Positions 1-8,474 of a stretch of 12,549 nt of DNA are shown in pieces; position 1 is the stretch's first letter; the number at the start of each line of letters is the position of its first letter. The position numbers and the translations under genes are program-made. Below the pieces are notes generated by a model. The model was not told where the DNA came from. It saw only the letters and a list, made by a program, of their open reading frames with translations, and did not search any database. This DNA is from JAABSX01 sp964480455 (GTDB lineage: Bacteria > Bacteroidota > Bacteroidia > Cytophagales > Microscillaceae): assembly GCA_964480455.1 (NCBI GenBank), contig CAYZQI010000142.1, forward strand, positions 1 through 12,549. The letters are read 5' to 3'.

Positions 1-51
1 GAACTATACTATTTTGCCCTAATTGTACAAATTATTTATTATTCATTCCTT

Positions 52-498
52 ATGATGAAAAAGATGAAAAAAGCCGAGGAAATTCTAAAAAAAATCAACC
101 TTCGTATCACGGAAAGCCGCCTAGCTATTCTTGACTTTTTTCAAGTACAAGAGTTTGCCCTTTCTCATGCTGATATTGAGAATGCTCTTTCAGGAAAATT
201 TGACCGAGTTACGATTTACCGTACTCTTAAGAGTTTTTTAGAAAAAGGACTTATTCATAAAGTACCCGATGATTCAGGCAATCTCAAATATGCTGCCTGC
301 AAAACACTCTGCAAGCCTGAAATAGCACATCATCAGCATCAGCACGCACACTTTAAGTGCACTTTTTGTGGGCAAACTATTTGTCTTGAGGAGGTTGAAA
401 TTCCCGAAGTATCACTGCCCAATGGCTTTGTGGTGGCTGAGGCAAATCTCTTGGTGCAGGGTACCTGTGCCGACTGCTCAAATACTATTGCCTCTTAA
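52..498 (+). CDS. Fur-family metal-responsive transcriptional repressor
   Basis: This is a 148-residue protein of the Fur/Zur/PerR family, cytoplasmic DNA-binding repressors whose affinity depends on bound metal. The winged-helix half covers about residues 8-82. It includes the recognition-helix pattern RVTIYRTLKSFLEKGLI (52-68). The dimerisation half starts near residue 90 with a histidine cluster (H93, H94, H96, H98, H100). Two Cys pairs follow, C103/C106 and C139/C142, the usual structural zinc site. The extra cysteines C83 and C87 before the His cluster fit what I recall of a Bacteroidota Fur subfamily. The length is normal. ATG codons at 52, 55 and 64 are all possible starts, and no clear Shine-Dalgarno motif chooses between them. 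The gene stands alone and converges with the thioesterase gene. Whether it senses iron, zinc, manganese or peroxide cannot be told from sequence alone. Confidence 0.92.
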   Translation: MMKKMKKAEEILKKINLRITESRLAILDFFQVQEFALSHADIENALSGKFDRVTIYRTLKSFLEKGLIHKVPDDSGNLKYAACKTLCKPEIAHHQHQHAHFKCTFCGQTICLEEVEIPEVSLPNGFVVAEANLLVQGTCADCSNTIAS

Positions 499-576
499 AG
501 GTAACACTTCTGAGCAACTACAGTTTGAAAATTGTAAATTTTTAGTAAAAAAATCTTATGAGTAACGTGCTCTCTT

Positions 577-1128
577 TCAAGGTATATTTATTTTACAACG
601 CTCATTGAGGAGCAAATTTTTTGCATTTTTTAAGTCCCAAGTAGCTTCAGCTTGCAAGAGTTGTTGGTTGAGGGCTTGGCGAAGCTCTTTGATTTTCATA
701 GATTTTAAAAAACGGCGCACTTGTACTTCATTTTCTAACAATAGCCCCGGCACTTCACTAGGTTTGCCATGCTCATCTTTTGCCACCATCGTAAAGTAAG
801 AAGAATTGGTGTGTTTTACACTTTGTGTTATAAAGTTTTCTGCAATCACTTTAATACCCACCACCATAGAGCTGCGCCCCACATAGTTTACCGAGCCAAG
901 CATAGAAACCATTTCGCCTACTTCTACAGGTTCTAAAAACTCTACTTGATTGACAGCTACCGTTACACAGTATTTGCTGGCGTGCTTCTGAGCACAGATG
1001 TAGGCTACCTTGTCCATGAGCGAAAGGAGTGTACCGCCGTGAATTTTTCCACCAAAATTGGCATAGGCAGGCACCATAAGTTCTGTAAGAGTGGTTTGTG
1101 AGTCGCTTACACTACGAAATGGGTTCAT
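577..1128 (-). CDS. Acyl-CoA thioesterase, hotdog fold (YciA/BACH type)
   Basis: This 183-residue cytoplasmic enzyme should hydrolyse acyl-CoA to free fatty acid and CoA. The N-terminal hotdog ACOT domain spans about residues 8-125. It carries the family signature N24-F-G-G-x-I-H-G-G followed by LLSLMDKVAY; N24 and D39 are the residues expected to act in catalysis in this family. The segment VAVNQVEFLEPVEVGE (58-73) is the second conserved block. About 55 residues after the hotdog core form a helical tail rich in Leu, Lys and Glu. The ATG lies only 15 bp downstream of the alpha/beta hydrolase stop on the same strand, so the two are probably co-transcribed. The acyl chain-length preference cannot be read from the sequence. 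Only one hotdog domain is present, so a multimer is expected. Confidence 0.9.
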   Translation of the reverse strand: MNPFRSVSDSQTTLTELMVPAYANFGGKIHGGTLLSLMDKVAYICAQKHASKYCVTVAVNQVEFLEPVEVGEMVSMLGSVNYVGRSSMVVGIKVIAENFITQSVKHTNSSYFTMVAKDEHGKPSEVPGLLLENEVQVRRFLKSMKIKELRQALNQQLLQAEATWDLKNAKNLLLNERCKINIP

Positions 1129-1143
1129 ACTTACGTACTTTGT

Positions 1144-2157
1144 TTAGGGTTGTGTCTGAATAGGTTTCATTTTTAAGATTTGCTCTGCAAATTCAAAAGT
1201 AGCTTGCCTTACTTCTTTCCAGGCTTTGGTTGTAATGTAAGAGGCAATCACGTGTTCGCCTGCATTTGGAAAGGCTTTTTCCATTTTGAGTGAATTGGTC
1301 GTACTGATTTGGCGAAACATTCGCCGCGCGGCAGCTACAGAGATGGTTTTGTCTTGGTGTTGCTCATCTTTGTAATAGTAGCCCAAGAACATAGGCTGTT
1401 TTATTTTCTCATAATACATTTTACGATTAAGGGCTGCTTGTAGTGATTTGAGTGCTACAGTGCCCTCTAGCCTGAATTTGTGCGTCCAATATTGGCGACT
1501 GAGCGGTGTAGTTTTTTTTCTGATATTGTATTTGCTACCTTGCACAAGCCGCGCAATTTGTAAGCCCCAAGGTTTGTCTAAGATATTGAGAATAGGGAGG
1601 TAAAATTCAATCAAAGGTGAATAAATAATCAAAGCCTCTATCTCGGGGTGGTGTGCTGCTATGTAGAGTCCCAAGGTTGCCCCCGTAGAAGTACACATTA
1701 AGATGGTTTTTTTGCCGAGCTGCTGGGCTACTGCTACTGCATGCTTGGCAGAGGCAAGCAGGCTTTCGGGGGTTACTTCTAAGAGCGGTTCGGGGTTATC
1801 GAGTCCGTGCTGGTCTAGGCGTGGCAAATAGAGATTACAACCATAGCGTTTGGCAAAATCAAAATGAATGGGTTTTCCCTCTGCTTGGCTTGCTGTGAAG
1901 CCATGAAGATAGACTACAGCATAGGGGGTTGGTTGTTTTTGTGTACTGTCTGCCCAGATAATGCGTGCCTGGTTATCGAGTTTGAGGTAAGGTGTATTTT
2001 TTTCTTTCAGGATAATATCTTGCTCTAAATCGACAAGACTACTACTGACTTCTGGTAGCTTTGCATTGAGTGCTGGGGGGAGAGGGTGCGGCCCTGCGGC
2101 ATAGAAAGCCATCATTGCAAAGAGAATTATAAAAAACCATTTGAAAGTTCGTTCCAT
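1144..2157 (-). CDS. Exported or membrane-anchored alpha/beta hydrolase
   Basis: This is a 337-residue serine hydrolase of the alpha/beta superfamily, probably a carboxylesterase or lipase-like enzyme acting outside the cytoplasm. Residues 7-21 form a hydrophobic stretch after basic R3 and K6, which suggests an uncleaved anchor or signal peptide; no lipobox Cys is present. The oxyanion loop is VVYLHGFTAS (81-90). The nucleophile elbow is C155-T-S157-T-G159, with Cys where Gly is usual, so S157 is the likely nucleophile. H302 in GEHVIAS is the likely catalytic His. D264 or D269 in KDEQHQD is the acid. Residues 180-255 look like a lid or cap insertion. It is the first gene of a probable two-gene unit with the acyl-CoA thioesterase. 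The substrate is unknown. The fold call is firm; the esterase role is inferred. Confidence 0.85.
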   Translation of the reverse strand: MERTFKWFFIILFAMMAFYAAGPHPLPPALNAKLPEVSSSLVDLEQDIILKEKNTPYLKLDNQARIIWADSTQKQPTPYAVVYLHGFTASQAEGKPIHFDFAKRYGCNLYLPRLDQHGLDNPEPLLEVTPESLLASAKHAVAVAQQLGKKTILMCTSTGATLGLYIAAHHPEIEALIIYSPLIEFYLPILNILDKPWGLQIARLVQGSKYNIRKKTTPLSRQYWTHKFRLEGTVALKSLQAALNRKMYYEKIKQPMFLGYYYKDEQHQDKTISVAAARRMFRQISTTNSLKMEKAFPNAGEHVIASYITTKAWKEVRQATFEFAEQILKMKPIQTQP

Positions 2158-2265
2158 TATTTTTGAGGTGTTGCTTTTTAAACCGTAAAATTACACATAA
2201 ATCCATAAATCTGCACCTCCCTGATTGACCCCTGCATCAAAACAAAAAATAACTTGCAAAGACGT

Positions 2266-2991
2266 ATGTTTATCAAAAAATTAAAAAAACTACAGACACA
2301 CTGGGCTAGTAAAGTACAAATCAGTGAAGACTTTTCAGGCGCATATTTTTTATCCAAGCCCATCTTGGCACTAGACATTCAGTATGAAGGCGGATGCGCT
2401 TACCTTGGAGGTGTTTTGCGCTTGCCTACCTCTCCTACAAATTTCCTTCACTTTGCGGCTCGTTCTGAAGCGGGGCTTGAGTACATACCTGGCTTGTTCT
2501 GTTTTAGAGAAGGACCGCCTTTACTTGCTTTTGTAAAAAAAATACTCGCACAAGATTTTGTGCCTTATCCTTCTTTGCTTATAATAGACGGGCACGGCAT
2601 TGCCCATCCGCAAGGCCTAGGTTTGGCATCTTGGCTAGGCTTGCACTTGGGCATAGCAAGTTTGGGCTGTGCCAAACGAAGTTTATTACCTTGCAGAGGC
2701 GATTTAGGCATTGGGCGTGGAGCTACCTTACCGATTTTTAGAGAAAACAAACAAGTAGGTGTGGCACTCCGCACATGCGAGGCTGTAAAGCCATTGTTCA
2801 TCAGTTCGGGGCATCTTATAGGGCTACAGGCAGGCAAGGCGGTAATCTTGGGGCTTTTGGGGGCGTATAGGCTACCCGATTTACTCAGAAAAGCAGACCA
2901 AATAGCCCGTACCCATGCACGAAGAGCAGTTTTTGAAGAAGCAGTTACCAATCTAGGCTATTGTATGCCCGATTTTATTGTGAGGCACTGA
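2266..2991 (+). CDS. nfi: Endonuclease V (deaminated-purine repair endonuclease)
   Basis: Endonuclease V nicks DNA (or inosine-containing RNA) near deoxyinosine and starts repair of deaminated adenine. Residues are numbered from the ATG at 2266. The metal-binding Asp motif ALDIQY gives D37. The wedge and catalytic motif is Y73-I-P-G-L-x-x-F-R-E82. The second metal motif is I-D108-G-H-G-I-A-H114-P. Later conserved blocks are CAKRSL, KPLFISSGH and the GAYRLPDLLRKAD tail, all matching the family. The length of 241 residues is normal. An in-frame TTG at 2254 would add four residues, but the ATG is preferred. The motif after H114 reads PQGLGLASW, where bacterial homologues usually have PRxxGxASH, so two normally conserved positions differ. 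The gene is divergent from the hydrolase, sharing a gap of about 108 bp. Confidence 0.92.
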   Translation: MFIKKLKKLQTHWASKVQISEDFSGAYFLSKPILALDIQYEGGCAYLGGVLRLPTSPTNFLHFAARSEAGLEYIPGLFCFREGPPLLAFVKKILAQDFVPYPSLLIIDGHGIAHPQGLGLASWLGLHLGIASLGCAKRSLLPCRGDLGIGRGATLPIFRENKQVGVALRTCEAVKPLFISSGHLIGLQAGKAVILGLLGAYRLPDLLRKADQIARTHARRAVFEEAVTNLGYCMPDFIVRH

Positions 2992-3345
2992 GGAATGTCT
3001 GGTTACTGAGACGGGCTTGTCATTGCTAGGTAGTTAGTAACTTGAGATTTTTTAGGTCAGAAACAAAAGTCTGTTTGTTCTCACCCTCACCTTTCTTTAC
3101 AATGATAACTGAATAAAGTGAGTAATTACTTTTTGTAAGATGCTCAATGCTAATAAATTATAAATAATAACTCAATAACTACTTTAAGCAGTTATCAACT
3201 AAAAATAGCTGCAGTTCTGGTTCGTGAAAGTAAAGGAAAGAACTAAAAATTCTAAAAAAATCAAAATCTGACAGTACTTATCTTTGCTTAATTGCGTCAA
3301 TAAATTTCCATATATCGCTTAGATTCACTAATTTTACTTATTAAA
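2992..3345. other. AT-rich intergenic region without a gene
   Basis: No open frame of gene-like length is present on either strand. Just after the endonuclease V stop, GTTACT (3002-3007) can pair with AGTAAC (3036-3041), followed by TTGAGATTTTTT. This could be a weak terminator, but the stem is only 6 bp and the loop is long. Near the far end lies a -7-like promoter element, listed separately. The rest shows nothing I can interpret. Confidence 0.6.
3279..3286 (+). promoter_or_regulatory. Candidate Bacteroidota -7 element for the giant surface protein
   Basis: TATCTTTG matches the Bacteroidota consensus TAnnTTTG exactly and lies 59 bp before the first ATG. A start site shortly downstream would leave a leader of about 50 nt. 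No TTTG-type -33 box sits at the expected distance, so support rests on one box and on position. Confidence 0.4.
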
Positions 3346-6300
3346 ATGGATTTAACTATACTCATGAAATACCTACTTATTCCAACCTTAATGATTGTTC
3401 TTTGTGCGAAGCTATTTGCACAAGACCCAGCAGTAGAAAAGATACATGCTCACACACATCAACATGAATCAAAGCAAAGTTTATTAAAGTTCATTCCTAA
3501 CAAAAATCAGTGGAACAGTACAGTAAAATACCGTGCTGAAATACCTGGAGGGTATCTTTACCTCAAAGACCAAGCCCTCAAATATGTTTTGTATGACCAA
3601 GAGGCAATCAGGGCAATACACCCACAATCTAAAAATAATGCAGTAATACCCCAAAAAATTAGAGGGCATAGTTTTGAAGTACAATTTTTAAACACTAAAA
3701 CACACCTTGAACTGCGTGCCTCTAAGCCCCAAGTTACTAAATACAATTATTTTATAGGAAATGAACCTCAGAAATGGGCATCTGACCTGAAAGCCTACCA
3801 ACAAATAGAATATCTAGGGCTATACGCAGGTATCAATCTGCAAATACATCAACACAAACAAACCTTGAAGTATGAGTTTCAGGTGCTTCCTTATGCCAAT
3901 GCGGCGCAAATTCTGATGGAATACAAAGGCGCAGAAGCCCTCTCACTCAAAGAAGAAAACCTCATCATACAAACCTCTGTAGGGCAAATCATCGAGAAAA
4001 AGCCTTATTGCTACCAAATAAAAAATGGCAAAGAAGTATCCGTACCCTCACGGTTTGTATTAAAAGGTAATCAAGTTCACTTTGAGTTTCCCGAAGGCTA
4101 TGATGAAACACTTGCCTTGGTAATAGACCCTGAGCTGGTTTTTTCTACCTACTCAGGCTCTACAGCCGACAACTGGGGCAGTACTGCTACCTTTGATAAT
4201 GAAGGAAATCTTTACTCTGGGGGGATTGCTTTTGCGCCTGGTTTTCCTGTAACTACGGGTGCTTTTGATACTAGTTTTAATGATGCCACAGACATTGCAT
4301 TACTCAAATTTAACCCCACAGGTACACAGCTCTTGTATGCCACCTACCTTGGGGGAAATAATGCAGAATTTCCACATAGTATGATTGTAGATAATCAGAA
4401 TAATTTACTTATTTTAGGCACTTCAGGCTCTACCAATTACCCTACTACCACGGGTGCTTTTCAGAATACTTTTGGAGGAGGAACATTAATTGAAGCAATT
4501 GGAGGTATCACTTATAGCTTAGGAAGTGATGTTGTCATTAGCAAGCTCAACAGTACAGGAAGCCAGCTAATTGCCTCTACTTTCATTGGAGGCTCAGGCA
4601 ATGATGGTTTGAACCCTACCCGTACTGATGGTATCTTCAACTATGGAGATGTTTTTAGGGGTGAAATCATAACAGGAGATGATAACTCAATTTATGTAGC
4701 CTCTGTGAGCCGCTCTGCCAATTTTCCTGTGGTAAATGCCTCACAAGGAACACTGCGTGGTCTTCAAGATGGCGTGGTGTTTAGAATGAACAGTACGCTC
4801 ACCAACCTTTTATGGAGTACCTATTTAGGGGGAGGTAGTTTTGAGGCTGCTTATTCTCTTAAACTTAATCTCAATGGCGATTTGTATGTTTGTGGAGGCA
4901 CAAACAGCAACGACCTACGCGCTTTTGTGCCTGCGGGGGCAGGTGTTCCGCTCTTTGCTAACAGGCAGGGCGGAGATGATGGTTTTATTGCACGCCTTAC
5001 CGCGGCAGGGCAATTGCGTCAAATTACTTACCTTGGTACTACAGCACACGACCAAACCTTCCTCATTGATTTTGATGAAGAGGGCAACCCCCACGTAGTG
5101 GGGCAAACACTCGGGAGTTATCCCGTAAGTGCAGGAGTATATAGCAACCCCAATGGCAAACAATTCATTGACAAAATCAATCCTGATTTGTCGGAAAGAC
5201 TGCTCTCTACGGTGGTAGGCACTGACAGAAGTACGCCCAACATCACTTTTACAGCTTTTCTAGTAAATGACTGTAGCAATGTCTATATAGCAGGCTGGGG
5301 CGGTATTACAGGAGGCTCACTCAGTACTTCAGGGCTTCCCACCACCCCCGATGCCTACGACCGCACAACGGGCGGTAGCGATTTTTACATTATGATTTTA
5401 GAAAAAGATTTTCAATCTTTGGTCTATGCTACTTTTATCGGAGGTTCAAGTTCAGGTAATCACGTGGACGGAGGTACTTCACGATTTAGCAAAGAGGGAG
5501 TCATCTACCATGCGGCTTGTGCCTCTTGTGGAGGCATAGACAATGATTTTCCTACTACCCCTGGTGCTTGGTCTGCCACTAATAATAGTGATAATTGCAA
5601 TAATGCCGCTTTTAAGTTTGATATTGGCTCGCTTTCCGGAGATTTTGATATTTTAGATGCTGCCCTCGGAAATGTGATTTCGCAAGGTTGTACCTTCCCT
5701 CTCGAGACTACTTTTGACTTTGAGGGGCAAGGCGTTACGACTTGGGAATGGCGTGTAGATGGGCAGTTTGCAGGCGATACACCCAACATCAACTGGACTT
5801 TTACAGAAAACGGAGTGTATGAAATTCAACTAACCATCGGCAATCCTGCTTCGTGCCTACAAGAAATTGTACTTACCAAACTCTTTCCTGTTTCAAGAAT
5901 CAGTGTAGATGCTAGCTATGCCGCTACTATCTGTGATGAAGAATCTATTGAGTTACAAGCTGAAATCACCTCCTCAGCACCTTTTACCTTCTCTTGGTCG
6001 CCTAGTATAGGTTTAGACAACCCCAATGCACTCAACCCCAATGCCAACCCTGCGCAATCTACCAATTATACCCTCACCGCCACTGATGAAAATGGCTGCA
6101 TAGCACAAAAAGTGGTAGAAGTAACGGTCATTCCCCCTTTGGCAGATGATTTTGAGATTAGGAACTCATTTGGCATTTTGGTAGAAAATGACTGTGTGCC
6201 TACTGATGTTACTTTTATTTATAATACACCCACAGTAGATAACCCTACTTGGGTCTGGGAAATAGAGGGCTTTGGTACATTTGAAAACCAAACCAACTTA

Positions 6301-7134
6301 GTACTGAACTTCACAGAAACAGGAGAATATACCATTCGCCTTACTGCCACTAGAGGTGGACAATGCCCCGATGATGTGGTGATTGAAAAAACACTGGTGA
6401 TGACAGAACTAAGCCTAGAGGTAAGCCCCGATGTGCAAATTTGCTTTGGAGAAAGTACACAGCTACTGGCAGAGGCTTCTAATAACTCTACTTACACCTG
6501 GACACCTACCACAGGACTAAGCAATCCTAATATTCCTAATCCCATAGCCTCACCCACCCAAACTACCGAATATACTGTAAGAATCCAAAATGAGGTAGGC
6601 TGTATCCGTGAGCGAAAAATAGTGGTAGAGGTCTTTCCCCAATTAATACTTGATATTGAGCTTCAAGTAGGCTCTGATTGCGCCAAGCCTAGTGTACTAA
6701 AATTTATCAATAACTCCACAGGGGCAGACCGCTACGAGTGGAGCATTAGCAACGGTGAGTTCTTCACTGAGGCCACCCCCAGCGACTATACCTTTGCTCA
6801 AGGAGGTACTTATGAGGTAAGTGTTCGTGCTTTCAATGGCAATGATGAGTGCCAAGCCTTTGAAACTTTTGTGATAGAGGTAGAAGACAACCAAACACTG
6901 CCTCCTAATGCCATTACACCCGCGCTCAAAGATGGCGACAATGATACTTTCCAGATTTCTCAAATTCGCCCCAACTATGGCGTAGAAATCTATAACCGCT
7001 GGGGAGGACTTATTTATGAGAATCCTAGCTACCAAGATGAATGGGGTGAGGGCGTAAGTGCTGGGGTCTATTACTATGTGCTTATTTCTCCCAAAGGTGT
7101 AAAATGTAGAGGGTGGGTAGAGGTGATAAGGTAA
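3346..7134 (+). CDS. Giant secreted modular protein: DUF7948, SBBP propeller, PKD/Ig-like repeats, type IX sorting domain
   Basis: This 1262-residue protein is predicted to be exported by Sec, then secreted or surface-attached by type IX secretion. Residues 7-25 form a signal peptide ending LFA|QD; the second ATG at 3364 gives the more typical signal start. Mature residues 34-40 contain four alternating His. A DUF7948-type domain covers about 48-264. It is followed by seven SBBP-like units marked by S/A-T-Y/F-x-G motifs near 267, 332, 411, 491, 561, 621 and 695. From about 776 to 1183, PKD-type modules (776-850, 932-1019, 1100-1183) alternate with Ig-like modules (851-931, 1020-1099). The C-terminus (about 1185-1262), with PNAITP, DNDTF, VEIYNRWGGLIYE, YYYVL and GWVEVIR, is the gliding-motility-associated (CHU_C) sorting domain. 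The role is probably adhesion or surface structure; no catalytic motif was seen. Confidence 0.9.
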   Translation: MDLTILMKYLLIPTLMIVLCAKLFAQDPAVEKIHAHTHQHESKQSLLKFIPNKNQWNSTVKYRAEIPGGYLYLKDQALKYVLYDQEAIRAIHPQSKNNAVIPQKIRGHSFEVQFLNTKTHLELRASKPQVTKYNYFIGNEPQKWASDLKAYQQIEYLGLYAGINLQIHQHKQTLKYEFQVLPYANAAQILMEYKGAEALSLKEENLIIQTSVGQIIEKKPYCYQIKNGKEVSVPSRFVLKGNQVHFEFPEGYDETLALVIDPELVFSTYSGSTADNWGSTATFDNEGNLYSGGIAFAPGFPVTTGAFDTSFNDATDIALLKFNPTGTQLLYATYLGGNNAEFPHSMIVDNQNNLLILGTSGSTNYPTTTGAFQNTFGGGTLIEAIGGITYSLGSDVVISKLNSTGSQLIASTFIGGSGNDGLNPTRTDGIFNYGDVFRGEIITGDDNSIYVASVSRSANFPVVNASQGTLRGLQDGVVFRMNSTLTNLLWSTYLGGGSFEAAYSLKLNLNGDLYVCGGTNSNDLRAFVPAGAGVPLFANRQGGDDGFIARLTAAGQLRQITYLGTTAHDQTFLIDFDEEGNPHVVGQTLGSYPVSAGVYSNPNGKQFIDKINPDLSERLLSTVVGTDRSTPNITFTAFLVNDCSNVYIAGWGGITGGSLSTSGLPTTPDAYDRTTGGSDFYIMILEKDFQSLVYATFIGGSSSGNHVDGGTSRFSKEGVIYHAACASCGGIDNDFPTTPGAWSATNNSDNCNNAAFKFDIGSLSGDFDILDAALGNVISQGCTFPLETTFDFEGQGVTTWEWRVDGQFAGDTPNINWTFTENGVYEIQLTIGNPASCLQEIVLTKLFPVSRISVDASYAATICDEESIELQAEITSSAPFTFSWSPSIGLDNPNALNPNANPAQSTNYTLTATDENGCIAQKVVEVTVIPPLADDFEIRNSFGILVENDCVPTDVTFIYNTPTVDNPTWVWEIEGFGTFENQTNLVLNFTETGEYTIRLTATRGGQCPDDVVIEKTLVMTELSLEVSPDVQICFGESTQLLAEASNNSTYTWTPTTGLSNPNIPNPIASPTQTTEYTVRIQNEVGCIRERKIVVEVFPQLILDIELQVGSDCAKPSVLKFINNSTGADRYEWSISNGEFFTEATPSDYTFAQGGTYEVSVRAFNGNDECQAFETFVIEVEDNQTLPPNAITPALKDGDNDTFQISQIRPNYGVEIYNRWGGLIYENPSYQDEWGEGVSAGVYYYVLISPKGVKCRGWVEVIR

Positions 7135-7157
7135 TTTTTTTGAAATTAATAAGCCAC

Positions 7158-7186
7158 TAAATTTGATAGAAAGTTTTTTAAGTTTG
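7158..7186 (+). promoter_or_regulatory. Two candidate -7 elements upstream of the lipoprotein gene
   Basis: TAAATTTG (7158-7165) and TAAGTTTG (7179-7186) both match TAnnTTTG in the 119-bp gap before the ATG at 7254. Neither has a TTTG box at the usual distance of about 19 nt, and the gap is AT-rich, so chance matches are possible. They suggest that the lipoprotein gene may be transcribed on its own as well as by read-through. Confidence 0.3.
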
Positions 7187-7253
7187 CGCAACTTCAATTT
7201 TAAGAGTAATTAGATAAATTCCCAAGCAATCACCTACCAAATTATTACTAGGC

Positions 7254-8393
7254 ATGAAACAACCTTATCCCTTTAATACTCTTTTCAAATTAATCTCTTT
7301 AGTTTTAATCTTTACTTCTTGTGACAAAAACACTGAGTTTACAAACATGCAATTGTCAGACTTTGGTTTGGTTCTCAAAGACTCTATTGTACTTGATACG
7401 CAAGCATCTTTCTTAAAAATCACAGATTATAATTCATCGAAAGGCTGTTATTTAGCAGTTGATATTTTGAATGCCAATATTGTTGAGTTTAATGGAAAAG
7501 GTGAAATTCTCCTCACATTGTCAGAAGCCAATAATGCAGAAAATGGCTTTGGTACTGGTTATGTGCTAGGACTCTGCTACCATGGCGAGAAAATAGCAAT
7601 ACTAGGCTCGAAGGGATTGCATTTTTACGACTCCAAAGGCCAGTTACAAGAAAAAATACCTCAAAAGGGAGTTTTAGTAGCTAATCCTTTCAATCCTGAG
7701 ATGAGTTATGTCAAAACAAAAAATGGAGACATATTTATAGGTAATGCTGGTTTAGTAAGTGATGAAGCACCTGCGTTTAACAGTAAATTCTTCTATGAAA
7801 AACACAAAAATTTGCTCTTAATTGATTTGAAAAATAAGCAATGGTTACCCAGTTTTGGATTTGAGTCAAGTACCTTGCTTAAGAATAGTGAATTTTATTT
7901 TGGTATTCCTTTCGCATTTTTTGACACGTCTGGGCAAACTTTAAGTTTAATATTTGCAGTAGAAAATGAGGTACACCATTATCATCTAAAAGATAATGAA
8001 TGGAAACATAAAAACAACACGATAACTCAGGCTGCTCATTTTCCAAAACCAAAAGGTGTTAAATTTAGTGAAATCAACTCTAGGTATTCTCCTTCTGCAT
8101 CATATAATTCTTTATACAAATCAGAGGATTTGATATTACTTACTTACACAACAGTGCCTGCATCTTCTACCAATTTGACGGCCGAAAAGGTAAAGCCAAA
8201 GCAATATTTACAAGTATTCAATACTGAGCATAAAATGACCAAGGATATACTGCTCCCTGAGAGGATAAAATTCATTACACATTTTGAAAATATGAACATG
8301 ATACTGGCTTACAGAAACAAAGAAATTTTTAGAAAAGAACCTGATAATGAGGTATTTTATATTTACTCTTTGGTAAAGAAAGATGACAAATGA
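7254..8393 (+). CDS. Lipoprotein, probable beta-propeller fold, function unknown
   Basis: This is a 379-residue lipoprotein. A hydrophobic segment (10-21) leads to the lipobox IFTSC with C23 as the lipidation site; the following D24 and K25 give no clear sorting rule. The remainder is rich in short beta-like strands, with recurring hydrophobic-strand and turn patterns such as GKGEILLTL, GEKIAILGSKGLHFYDSKG and KNKQWLPSFG. It also has a late YLQVFN...LLPERIKFI segment. This resembles the six-bladed propeller lipoproteins of Bacteroidota (DUF4221/BF3164-like), but I cannot assign the family with certainty. No enzyme motif is visible. It follows the giant type IX cargo gene on the same strand after 119 bp, so read-through or a separate promoter are both possible. 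A surface or periplasmic location is inferred from the lipobox alone. Confidence 0.8.
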   Translation: MKQPYPFNTLFKLISLVLIFTSCDKNTEFTNMQLSDFGLVLKDSIVLDTQASFLKITDYNSSKGCYLAVDILNANIVEFNGKGEILLTLSEANNAENGFGTGYVLGLCYHGEKIAILGSKGLHFYDSKGQLQEKIPQKGVLVANPFNPEMSYVKTKNGDIFIGNAGLVSDEAPAFNSKFFYEKHKNLLLIDLKNKQWLPSFGFESSTLLKNSEFYFGIPFAFFDTSGQTLSLIFAVENEVHHYHLKDNEWKHKNNTITQAAHFPKPKGVKFSEINSRYSPSASYNSLYKSEDLILLTYTTVPASSTNLTAEKVKPKQYLQVFNTEHKMTKDILLPERIKFITHFENMNMILAYRNKEIFRKEPDNEVFYIYSLVKKDDK

Positions 8394-8474
8394 AGTTAGT
8401 CAAACTATATTTTACAACTCATTCTTGCTTTTGAGTCAAGTAAACTACGTGGTAAATGTATCTGTATAAGGTAC

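Noticed and set aside
499..576. A shared terminator between the converging fur-like and thioesterase genes.
   Set aside because: Only an A/T-only stem (AAAATT/AATTTT) is visible, too weak to call.
2158..2265. Divergent promoters between the hydrolase and endonuclease V genes.
   Set aside because: No exact TAnnTTTG box occurs on either strand; the nearest matches have a mismatch or a one-base spacing error.
2565..2951. A 128-codon minus-strand frame opposite endonuclease V.
   Set aside because: The plus-strand endonuclease V motifs span the same bases and the antisense product has no family features.
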